A DNA stretch of 64,000 bases from Opitutaceae bacterium (lineage in GTDB: Bacteria > Verrucomicrobiota > Verrucomicrobiia > Opitutales > Opitutaceae), in NCBI GenBank assembly GCA_030693515.1, contig JAUYAK010000026.1, positions 47,328-111,327 on the forward strand, written 5' to 3'. Below the pieces are notes generated by a model. It saw only the letters and a program-made list of their open reading frames with translations. It did not search any database and was not told the origin of the DNA. This document shows, in pieces, positions 27,446 to 35,136 of this stretch. The first letter of the stretch is position 1. Each line of letters begins with the position of its first letter. The position numbers and the translations under genes were made by a program.

Positions 27446-28330
27446 ATGCGCCATGCTGCCCCGTCCGATGGGGAAAGAGCCGCCCTTCGCGCCCCATCCA
27501 ACCGTGGGCCTACCCATGAGAGCGGCTCCCGGTCAACCCCGTGGCTGGCCGGACTGGTGTGGCTTGCCGCCTTCTCCAGCCCGGCCCAGGCCGCAATTCC
27601 TGTCTCCGCGCAAAGCGCCCCGCCCTATGCCAAAAGCTATCTGGTCGTGAGACACTAATACTAATAGCTGTTGAATTTTGGACCCCAACCCCCGGGCAAG
27701 ATGCCCGTGCCACCTCGGAAGCCGAAGTCTAGAACTCAACAGCCATTGGTATAACCCGGGTTACGATCGGCGGCAGTTCTGCGACCGCCACCGCCTCGAC
27801 TGCCGCCCTCAACACCGCCATCGGACGACGCCTACGCCAACAACCTCATCGTCTACTTTCCCACGGGGACCTATCTGGTCAACGACACCCTGGCGGCCAT
27901 CACCAAAACCGGCTGGGATAGTGTGACCGACGATTTCGCGACGCCAAGAAACCACATCGCCACCATTGGCTCCACCAAGGGCAGCCGGCCGTTGATCAAA
28001 CTGGTGTCCGGAGCCGCCGGCTTTGGTGATTCGGCAGCTCGAAACCGCTTCTGAAATTCCTGAATATGGGCAAGGACAACTCGGGGGACCGAACAGGCCG
28101 ACGAAAGCTATCTTCAGATGCTGCGCGGCGCGGGACCTGGACTGCAGCGGGCAAGCAATGGCGCCGCCATCGCCGCAGCCGCCGCGGCGGTTGGCGCATC
28201 CACACGGCCGACAGATTCCAAGGATGCCGCGGTGCTCGTGCCCCTTCCGCCCGGTGCCTACCCCGCGTCCGTCAGTAGCGTGAACGGCACCCGTGGCGTC
28301 GCGCTCATCGAAGTTTACGAAGTTCAGTAA
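27446..28330 (+). pseudogene. Decayed copy of the beta-helix gene at 9111, with internal deletion
   Basis: A remnant that matches the beginning and end of the 1026-residue protein encoded at 9111. The signal region (WLAGLVWLAAFSSPAQA), YAKSYLVVRH and DDAYANNLIVYFPTGTYLVN correspond to its first ~180 residues, but in shifting frames. A phrase near 28118 matches QMLRGVDL. The reading then jumps to the extreme C-terminus (AAVLVPLPPGAYPASVSS, IEVYEVQ). Roughly 790 codons of the middle are missing. A 93-base MITE-like element interrupts the N-terminal part at 27659-27751. It cannot make the full protein. Confidence 0.88.
27659..27751. mobile_element. MITE-like 93-bp element with 25-bp imperfect terminal inverted repeats
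   Basis: The left end (27659-27683) begins TACTAATAGCTGTTGAATTT. The reverse complement of the right end (27727-27751) begins TACCAATGGCTGTTGAGTTC. The ends match at 20 of 25 positions. An internal hairpin (CGGGCA-AGA-TGCCCG) is present. TAA flanks both sides, a possible target duplication. It encodes no protein and sits inside the decayed beta-helix gene. Confidence 0.6.
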
Positions 28331-28361
28331 GCGATAGCAGCCGCCAGATCCGGTGCCATTC

Positions 28362-29120
28362 TCAAAAGTAACCGCCTTTGCCGACAATTTGATGGACCGT
28401 CTGCCCTTCGGCGACCCAGCCGAAAATCGTCTTTTCGTTGGCGTGGATCTCCTCCGCGCGCGTGAGCACCGCGCAGGCGATGTCGCGCGGGATGCAGAGC
28501 ACGCCGTCGATGTCCGCGAGAATGACATCTCCAGGCTTGATGACGACATCGCCGATCTTGATCGGCACCTGGTAATGCGTGATGAGGCAGCGGCCGAGGC
28601 TGCCGTTGGGGATGCGGTGTTTGTAGTAAACGGGAAAATTTCTCTCTTTGATCTGGTGAGTGTCGCGGATGCCGCCGTCGATGCAGGCGGCTTTCACTCC
28701 TTTGCCGACGGCCGTGGCGGTCATTACACCGCCCCAGAGCGTGGCTTTGTCGTCACTGCTCGTATCCCACATGACAAACGTATCCGCCCCCATCTCGTCG
28801 AGCATTCGGGTGCGGAACGTCATCTCGCCGTTGATTTGGACATTGGGCGCGCTCTTTACGGTGAAGGCGAGCCCGGCGACGGTCTGCTCATCGTTGAGTG
28901 GTCGGAGGTGGCCGGGGAGTGCTTGGTCCAGCAGGCAGAACTCGCGGAGGACGTCGCACACGGCGCCCGTATAAAGGCGCTCGTAGCGTGCAAGGAGGTC
29001 TTTCACGGGCACGGCAAAAGGTTTGGTCGAAACGCCTTCGCGCGCAGCGATGAGTTTCTCAAGCTTCATCATCTTGGCTTCGCGTTGGAGCAAGTTGTCC
29101 GGGGATTCAATTGGCGGCAT
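28362..29120 (-). CDS. RraA-family protein (aldolase/demethylmenaquinone methyltransferase-like fold)
   Basis: A 252-residue cytoplasmic protein. The RraA family signature is visible: YTGAVCDVLRE near the N-terminus, TLWGGVMTATAVGKGVKAAC and then IDGGIRDTHQIKERNFPVY, with the D-G-x-x-R-D arrangement of metal-dependent 4-hydroxy-4-methyl-2-oxoglutarate or oxaloacetate aldolase-type members. The final part (IKPGDVILADIDGVLCIPR) is also typical. It is longer than E. coli RraA (161 residues), as in sugar-acid catabolic members. Methionines near residues 17-18 are alternative starts. It lies 88 bases after an IclR regulator on the same strand, so a role in sugar-acid breakdown is plausible. Confidence 0.85.
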   Translation of the reverse strand: MPPIESPDNLLQREAKMMKLEKLIAAREGVSTKPFAVPVKDLLARYERLYTGAVCDVLREFCLLDQALPGHLRPLNDEQTVAGLAFTVKSAPNVQINGEMTFRTRMLDEMGADTFVMWDTSSDDKATLWGGVMTATAVGKGVKAACIDGGIRDTHQIKERNFPVYYKHRIPNGSLGRCLITHYQVPIKIGDVVIKPGDVILADIDGVLCIPRDIACAVLTRAEEIHANEKTIFGWVAEGQTVHQIVGKGGYF

Positions 29121-29208
29121 AAAGAGGGTGGTTTGGCGAAAACGGATCGGGACGGCCGTTTCAACGGCGATCTATTGGGCGAAAAATGTTTTCAGGATTC
29201 GAAAGGGC

Positions 29209-29997
29209 TCACGCAGCGGAAGCGACCGGGCCTTGGATGAGCTGGTTGCAGCCGCCGACGGTATATTTCAATTCACGCACGAACTCGGCCTTCGCTGTGC
29301 CTTCAAAATCCTGCGGGAAGCCGAGCAGTGTAATCACGCCAACGACTTCTTCGCCACGCGCGCAAAGCGGAGCCGAAAGCGTGTGGATATGGGGCTGATA
29401 GGAACCGCTATCAAAACAGCATCCCAGTTTTCGCATCTCGCGCACACGGCGGAGGACAACTTCGCGTTTCTGAAATTTCCAGGCGTCGGCCGGCGCAGCA
29501 TCGAGAATGCGTTCGATCTCCTCATCGGACAAGGCACCGAGAAACGCGGCGCCGCTTGATCCGATGGCCAGCGAAACGACCCCGCCCACGCGCGACGCGA
29601 TGGCATGTGGGCGCGGCGACGGCACGCTGGAAATCGTGACCGCATCGTCGCCCTGACGAACCGTGAGTTTGGCGGTGAGCCCGGTCATCGTGGCGAGCCG
29701 GGCCATGGGCTCGCGCACGGTCTCGATCAGCACTTCGTGACGGAGCAACGGCCGCAGCAGCGGCACGAGCCCAAAGGACAGCTCGAAGGCGCCGCCCGTT
29801 CGCGAACGCAGCCACCCCAAGGCCACAAATGACTGCAGGATGCGGTAGCAGGTGGAAGGAGAGATGCGCAGTGAGGCGGCGAGACTCTTGGACGTGGCCT
29901 CGCCGGAACATTGGGCGACAGCCTCGAACACGCGGATGGCCTTGCACAGCACCGGCACGGTGTGGGCGGTTTTCTTCGGCATGGTTTTGGAGGGCAT
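29209..29997 (-). CDS. IclR-family transcriptional regulator
   Basis: A 262-residue regulator. The N-terminal winged helix (AIRVFEAVAQCSGEATSKSL, LRISPSTCYRILQSF) is followed by the C-terminal IclR effector domain (MARLATMTGLTAKLTVRQG, HIHTLSAPLCARGEEVVGVI). The effector is likely a small organic acid or sugar acid. It is divergent from the TonB receptor at 30309 and upstream of the RraA-like gene, so it probably controls both sides. A second methionine at 29982 is possible. Confidence 0.93.
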   Translation of the reverse strand: MPSKTMPKKTAHTVPVLCKAIRVFEAVAQCSGEATSKSLAASLRISPSTCYRILQSFVALGWLRSRTGGAFELSFGLVPLLRPLLRHEVLIETVREPMARLATMTGLTAKLTVRQGDDAVTISSVPSPRPHAIASRVGGVVSLAIGSSGAAFLGALSDEEIERILDAAPADAWKFQKREVVLRRVREMRKLGCCFDSGSYQPHIHTLSAPLCARGEEVVGVITLLGFPQDFEGTAKAEFVRELKYTVGGCNQLIQGPVASAA

Positions 29998-30012
29998 GTA
30001 TCTCTATTGAAC
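29998..30012. promoter_or_regulatory. Left half of an inverted repeat flanking the IclR/TonB-receptor divergent region
   Basis: On the minus strand this reads TTCAATAGAGATACA. A matching half, TTCAATACAGAAT, is on the plus strand at 30098-30110. It is a candidate IclR-family operator pair. IclR operators are usually short palindromes, so separated halves are unusual and the call is tentative. Confidence 0.35.
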
Positions 30013-30050
30013 TTTGGATATTAAAAAAGGTAAACCATGACTCTGCCCTG

Positions 30051-30080
30051 ATTACTCCGTTACTCTAAGGAAGACGTCAA
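30051..30080 (-). promoter_or_regulatory. Probable promoter of the IclR gene
   Basis: On the minus strand TTGACG (30080-30075), 18-base spacer, AGTAAT (30056-30051). The predicted leader to the ATG at 29997 is about 50 bases. The wider 30000-30308 region is notably AT-rich and holds no gene. Confidence 0.45.
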
Positions 30081-30097
30081 GCGTGCATCAGCCTGTT

Positions 30098-30110
30098 TTC
30101 AATACAGAAT
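30098..30110. promoter_or_regulatory. Right half of the inverted repeat near the TonB receptor promoter
   Basis: TTCAATACAGAAT on the plus strand, mirrored by the half-site at 29998-30012. See that entry. Confidence 0.33.
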
Positions 30111-30308
30111 AAATAACTCCAAACAATCTATTGACTGAGCTGCGCGTGGTCGCGACGCTTGGGCAATGCCGAGCCATCGCACGTTCCGGCGCGCACCGAC
30201 GGCAGGATTCCCCAAGAGAACCACATTCTCCTTTTAAGTCCCAAGTCCCCACCGATCCCGGCGATGCCAGCCCCCGCCTTTCGGCAAAATCACCCCTCGA
30301 AAGAAATC

Positions 30309-33110
30309 ATGAAACCCACGAAACCGTCCTTTTGGTTAGCCAGCCTGTTTAGTCTCATCGCCGCATCCGAACCGCTCCTGGGCCAAGCGTCCGGCCCGCG
30401 TGCCGACAGTCCTTCCAGCCCAGGTCCCGACAAAGCGGTCGAGTTGTCACCCTTCGTGGTCAGCACCGAAAAGGACCAGGGCTATCTCGCCGCGAACACG
30501 CTCGGCGGCACCCGGCTCAACAGTTCGCTCTACGATACTCCGGCCTCGCTCTCGGTGATGACCCTTGATTTCATTGCCGATATCGCCGCAACCAGCGTCA
30601 CCGAGGCACTCGCTTACGCCCTAAACGCCGAGCGCGACACCACTGATGGAACAGGAAACGCCACCGCCACCAGCGACCTTCCTCTCTCCATCCGCGGCTT
30701 CACCGGCGCCAGTCTTGGTCGTAACTACTTCCAGTGGGGCCTCGAGAGCGATACTTACAACACCGAACGGCTCGATTTCTCGCGCGGCCCCAATTCTATC
30801 CTCTTCGGGGTCGGCGGCCCCGGCGGCATTATCAACACCACCACCAAGCGCGCCCAATTTGGCCGGGCCACCCAGGTTCTTGGCCTACGCGTCGGCTCGG
30901 ACGACGACTACCGCGCGACCTTTGACATCAACCGTCAGCTCGGGAAGACGTTCGCCCTTCGGCTCAACGCCGTGCGGCATTCCGCGAGGAGCTGGCGTGA
31001 CGGGGTGGACAGCGACCGAGAGGGCCTTGCCCTTGCCACCACCTTCCGCCCTTGGAAAAACACTGAGATCCGCTTCGACGGCGAATACGGAAAATTTAAT
31101 CGCACCACCAGCAATCCCTTCCTCCCAGGCGACGGCGTCTCAGCCTGGATTAGTGGCGGGCGCCAGTTATCGACGGTCAACGCCACGACCCCCACCACGG
31201 TCATCGGCGCCGGCCGCACCACGTCCCGGCCTTACGTTTACGATGCCACCACCGGTGGCGTCCTCTCGTGGAACGGCACGGTCGTCACCTCCGCGCGCCT
31301 CATCCCTGGGTCAACCACGATCCGGGAAATCATGGACGATTTTTCCATCTTACCGCTGAAGGCAAATGTAGGTGGAGAAGGCAACCGCGCCGAGAGTCGT
31401 TTCAATAGCGCCGCGCTGTTTTTCGAGCAACGGATCGGTGATATCTGGCTTGAGGCCGCTTACAACCGTCAGGAGCAGAACCGCGTCTGGCTCGCCAGCG
31501 TTGGCTTTGCGGATGCCTACCTCCTCGCCGACGCCAACGCCCTCCTGCCCAACGGCAGCCCGAACCCGAAAGTGGGCATGTATTACGTCGAGAGCAACGC
31601 CACCCTCGCGCCCTCCCGTGGCGTCATCGACGATTTCCGCCTGACGGCCGCCTACACCCTCGACCTGAACAAGCGCAACCCTTGGCTCGGCAGTTACTCT
31701 CTCACCGGCCTTCTCAGCCGCCGCGTCAATGACGGAACCTCCGATTTTCTCTCTGAGGTCAACACCACGCCCGTCGGCGACGCCATCTATCCTCTCAACC
31801 TCGCCAACGCAAACAACCGCATCCGGCGCCGCTACTACATCGTTCCCTTTGGCCCCGGCCCCAAGGGTGGCCTCGACGCCCGCGACCACCAGTTCGCCAC
31901 CAACGGTGTCACGTCCGGTTTCGCGCGAATTACAAACCAGGGCGTCGTCACGCGCGAGGAGCTCGACTCCAGCATGGTCGCGGCGCAGGCGAAAATCCTG
32001 AAAGACCGCCTCATCATCACCGGTGGTCTACGCCGCGACCGGCAAAAGAATTTCTCTGGCACCGCCGCCGCCGCGGATCGGGTCACCGGCCTCTTTCCTT
32101 TCCAGACGCTGAACGCCACCTCCACCGATTTCAAAGGCCAGACGAAGACCTACGGCGCGGTGGTCCATCTTACAAAATGGGCCGCTGCCTTCTACAACAA
32201 GTCTGACAATTTCGTTCCCCAGAGCACCCTCACCATCCTCGGGACCGAACTAGGGCCGCGTTTCGGCAAGGGCGAGGACTACGGCCTCAAGTTCCGCCTC
32301 CTCGACGGCCGCCTCTACGCAGGCGTCACGCGCTACCAGACGAGCGAGGTCAACCGCCTGAACTTCGCCTCCGGCACCCTCATCGACATTACGAACGAAC
32401 TTTTCGAAGCCGTCGGCGATCCGACACGCGTCGCCGGCCCAACTTCGCGCGACAGCGTCGACACCGAAGGGCAGGGCCACGAGTTCGAAGTCACGGCCAA
32501 CCTCACGCCTCAGTGGCGCCTCACCGCAAATTTCTCCCAGACCGAAGGCACCCAGTCCAACAACCAGCCGCGTCTCCGCTCCTACATCACCGCACACCGT
32601 GCCGCCTGGGAGGCGAAGAGCACGACGCCCCTCATACCTCCTACCCCAGGCATCCCGGCCATCGACCCGGTGCTTGGCGGCCCGGCAACCGTTGCGACCG
32701 CGTTGCGCGCCCTCGACCCACTGATCCTGAACATCCTCGGCGCCAACGGAGTCACTCGTCGTCAACTCCGTGAATACACCAGCAGCCTGTTCACCGCCTA
32801 CACCTTCCGCTCCAGCAACAAGTGGCTCAACGAATTCACCGCCGGCGCCGGCCTGCGCTATCGCGGCGCGCCCGTCGTCGGCTATCTCAACGGCGTCGAG
32901 TCCATCTACGGCGACGCCGAAACCACGGTGAACTTGATGTTCGCGAAAAATCTTCGCATCCGCAACCGCCGAGTGCGCCTCCAGGCGAACCTCGACAATA
33001 TCTTCAACGCGAACGACCCGATCATCGCGGACGCCGACCTCAACGGGGTCAACCGTTACCTCTATCCGAATCCGTTCCGCTGGACGTTCTCCGCCACGAT
33101 CAATCTTTGA
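30309..33110 (+). CDS. TonB-dependent receptor, full length, second catabolic block
   Basis: An outer-membrane receptor of 933 residues. Signal peptide (KPSFWLASLFSLIAASEPLL), the ELSPFVV segment, plug (LDFSRGPNSILFGVGGPGG) and a barrel ending in an aromatic strand (FRWTFSATINL). The open frame begins at 30159, but the ATG at 30309 fits the signal peptide. It is clearly more distant from the receptors at 23997 and 61609 than they are from each other. It lacks the shared P1-P8 operator and is divergent from the IclR gene, so IclR control is inferred. It heads a run of hydrolases and sugar-acid genes on the same strand. Confidence 0.93.
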   Translation: MKPTKPSFWLASLFSLIAASEPLLGQASGPRADSPSSPGPDKAVELSPFVVSTEKDQGYLAANTLGGTRLNSSLYDTPASLSVMTLDFIADIAATSVTEALAYALNAERDTTDGTGNATATSDLPLSIRGFTGASLGRNYFQWGLESDTYNTERLDFSRGPNSILFGVGGPGGIINTTTKRAQFGRATQVLGLRVGSDDDYRATFDINRQLGKTFALRLNAVRHSARSWRDGVDSDREGLALATTFRPWKNTEIRFDGEYGKFNRTTSNPFLPGDGVSAWISGGRQLSTVNATTPTTVIGAGRTTSRPYVYDATTGGVLSWNGTVVTSARLIPGSTTIREIMDDFSILPLKANVGGEGNRAESRFNSAALFFEQRIGDIWLEAAYNRQEQNRVWLASVGFADAYLLADANALLPNGSPNPKVGMYYVESNATLAPSRGVIDDFRLTAAYTLDLNKRNPWLGSYSLTGLLSRRVNDGTSDFLSEVNTTPVGDAIYPLNLANANNRIRRRYYIVPFGPGPKGGLDARDHQFATNGVTSGFARITNQGVVTREELDSSMVAAQAKILKDRLIITGGLRRDRQKNFSGTAAAADRVTGLFPFQTLNATSTDFKGQTKTYGAVVHLTKWAAAFYNKSDNFVPQSTLTILGTELGPRFGKGEDYGLKFRLLDGRLYAGVTRYQTSEVNRLNFASGTLIDITNELFEAVGDPTRVAGPTSRDSVDTEGQGHEFEVTANLTPQWRLTANFSQTEGTQSNNQPRLRSYITAHRAAWEAKSTTPLIPPTPGIPAIDPVLGGPATVATALRALDPLILNILGANGVTRRQLREYTSSLFTAYTFRSSNKWLNEFTAGAGLRYRGAPVVGYLNGVESIYGDAETTVNLMFAKNLRIRNRRVRLQANLDNIFNANDPIIADADLNGVNRYLYPNPFRWTFSATINL

Positions 33111-33324
33111 CCGAAAGCATTTCCGGGTGTCGCCTAGATTATACTATGCAGTTCTTCGAATTCTGTGATCAGGGGAGCCAAAGGATGTTGGTCAGTAATA
33201 TCATCGTGTGCCATTGAAGCTCTATGCTGACAACCTGAGCCAGGCGAGAGATCCGATCACGGCCGATGGTGAAGCCGAGAACGAGTTTCCAAGCCCCCAA
33301 GTCCAAATCGCAGTTAAGACCATC
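33111..33324. other. Intergenic region before the GH20-like gene
   Basis: 214 bases, AT-richer than its neighbours. The upstream part of the hydrolase reading frame (from 33208) looks non-coding. No convincing promoter with correct spacing or terminator was found. Confidence 0.3.
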
Positions 33325-34971
33325 ATGCACGAATCAACCCAACCAGCGAACCCGACCGGTGCTTCGCGCCGGGCATTTTTGAAGACGTCCGCCACTGCAA
33401 TCTCTGCCGCAGCAGTCGGCCAGCTCGCGACCGGTGTAAACACGCGCGCGGCCGAACCAGCACCGGTCGCACCGACAGCCGCCCCTGTGCTGCCGCGAAC
33501 CGTTCATCCCTATCCGAACAAAGTGACGTGGGGCGCGGGCACTTTTAGCCTAGGCCGCCGCGTCACGCTCACCGTGGGCAGCGACGTCAATCCGGACGTC
33601 ATCGAAATGATGAAAGAGACATGGCGGCAGTTTACCCTTGGCGCGGTGACATTGGAGGTGACACGGGACGTGCGGCAGAGCGGCAGCCAGTTTGCTTTGG
33701 CTCCTGCCAACCAAAGTTTCAACGAGCCGCCCAAGCGGGAACCGAAGGCCACCTATGCGTTATCCGTAGACGCGTCCGGTGCGGCGGCAACCGCGACAGA
33801 CGCGACCGGGGTGCGCCACGCTTGGTTCACGTTGCTGCAATTGCTTCAAGCTGAAAACTCGGTCAACGGTGGGCTTGGCTTCACGTTGGCGCACGTGGAA
33901 ATCCAGGACTGGCCGGCGCTGCAATTCCGGGGTTTGCACCTGTGCGTGTTTCCCGAGACCACGCCGCTGATGATCGAGAAAGCGATCCGACTCGCCGCGT
34001 TTTTCAAGTTCACTCACGTGGTGCTGGAGTTTTGGGGTATGCTGCGACTCGAGGCCTTGAAGGAACTGGCGTGGCCCCAGGCGTGGAATAAAGAGCAAGC
34101 GGGCGGTCTGGTAAAAATTGCCCGGGGCATGGGGCTGGAGGTCGTCCCGATGTTCAACGGTTGGGGCCACGCCACCGGTTCCCGGATCAGGCATGGGCGC
34201 CACGTCGTGCTCGACCAGAATCCGCAGCTGGCCGCCCTATTCGAACCGGATGGCTGGACTTGGTGCCTGACCAATCCGCGCGCGCAAGCAATCATCAGGT
34301 CCGTGTGCAACGAACTGATCGAGTTCGCCGGACCGGGAAAATTTTTCCACATGGGCTGCGATGAGGCTTACTCGCACGCAACCTGTGATCGCTGCCGCCA
34401 GACCGATCGAGTGCAACTTTTCGCCGATCACATCAACCAGCTCGCCGGCCATTTGGAGAAACGGGGCCGGCGCGCCATCATGTGGGGCGACCCGCTACTG
34501 GAGCGGGCCAAATGGTCGTCCGACTACCGGGCGAATGGGACTCCCTCGTTGCCCACGCACGAAACAATCGGCCGGATCTCGCGCCGGATCGTGATCGCCG
34601 ACTGGCAATACAATATCCCCAAGGGCGACATCGCCACCCTCGCCCATTTTCGCAAACACGGGTTCGAAACGCTGGGGTGCTCGTGGAATGTCCTGGGAAA
34701 TATCCGCACCCAGGCGAAAGCCATCACGGCCAACACCAGCCTCGGCCTGCTGATGACGACATGGCATCATCTCGCGCAAAGCATCCCCACGCTGGCCTTT
34801 GTCGCGGCCGCCGCCTGGTCGGAGAACCAAGCCGCACTCGACATGAAACAGGCATCAAACGATCTCTCCCTTACAGCGACGGCCACTCTCCTTCGCAAGC
34901 TCGTGCCAGCTGGAGGCAAGTTTGAAAGCGCTGGCTGGAATTCCTTTGAAATGCCGGTGCATGTATTTTGA
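33325..34971 (+). CDS. Exported GH20-like beta-N-acetylhexosaminidase
   Basis: A 548-residue hydrolase expected to remove terminal N-acetylhexosamine. It has a Tat-type signal (SRRAFLKTSATAISAAAVG). An N-terminal GH20b-like alpha/beta domain is followed by the TIM barrel, with WPALQFRGLHLCVFPE at the barrel entry and the catalytic Asp-Glu pair in FFHMGCDEAYSH near residues 346-347. The GH20 mechanism uses this pair in substrate-assisted catalysis. C-D-E-A replaces the more common G-D-E-V, so function on a different amino sugar is possible. The ATG at 33325 is chosen because it starts the Tat signal. Confidence 0.82.
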   Translation: MHESTQPANPTGASRRAFLKTSATAISAAAVGQLATGVNTRAAEPAPVAPTAAPVLPRTVHPYPNKVTWGAGTFSLGRRVTLTVGSDVNPDVIEMMKETWRQFTLGAVTLEVTRDVRQSGSQFALAPANQSFNEPPKREPKATYALSVDASGAAATATDATGVRHAWFTLLQLLQAENSVNGGLGFTLAHVEIQDWPALQFRGLHLCVFPETTPLMIEKAIRLAAFFKFTHVVLEFWGMLRLEALKELAWPQAWNKEQAGGLVKIARGMGLEVVPMFNGWGHATGSRIRHGRHVVLDQNPQLAALFEPDGWTWCLTNPRAQAIIRSVCNELIEFAGPGKFFHMGCDEAYSHATCDRCRQTDRVQLFADHINQLAGHLEKRGRRAIMWGDPLLERAKWSSDYRANGTPSLPTHETIGRISRRIVIADWQYNIPKGDIATLAHFRKHGFETLGCSWNVLGNIRTQAKAITANTSLGLLMTTWHHLAQSIPTLAFVAAAAWSENQAALDMKQASNDLSLTATATLLRKLVPAGGKFESAGWNSFEMPVHVF

Positions 34972-35136
34972 CCGACCAACGAGCCACCCCGGCATGTCCG
35001 CCATTTTCTCACCTATTTGCCAGAGGCTATCTGCCGGCGATTCGGAAGGCTTGCCGACCGACCGCATGCGGCATCGCCCGCAAGCAGGCTTCCGCATTCC
35101 AAGTAGTTCAAAGCAAGTGTCGAGGTATCGGAGCTG
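34972..35136. other. Intergenic region with a repeat-like palindrome
   Basis: A stretch near 35066-35101 begins with ATGCGG and ends with CCGCAT around a GC-rich core, resembling the dispersed palindromic elements of related genomes. No gene was seen. Confidence 0.25.

Noticed and set aside
24135..27497. 1120-codon open frame on the minus strand opposite the TonB receptor
   Set aside because: It is the mirror of a GC-rich coding frame. It has no signal, motif or start context, and its composition is typical of a shadow frame.
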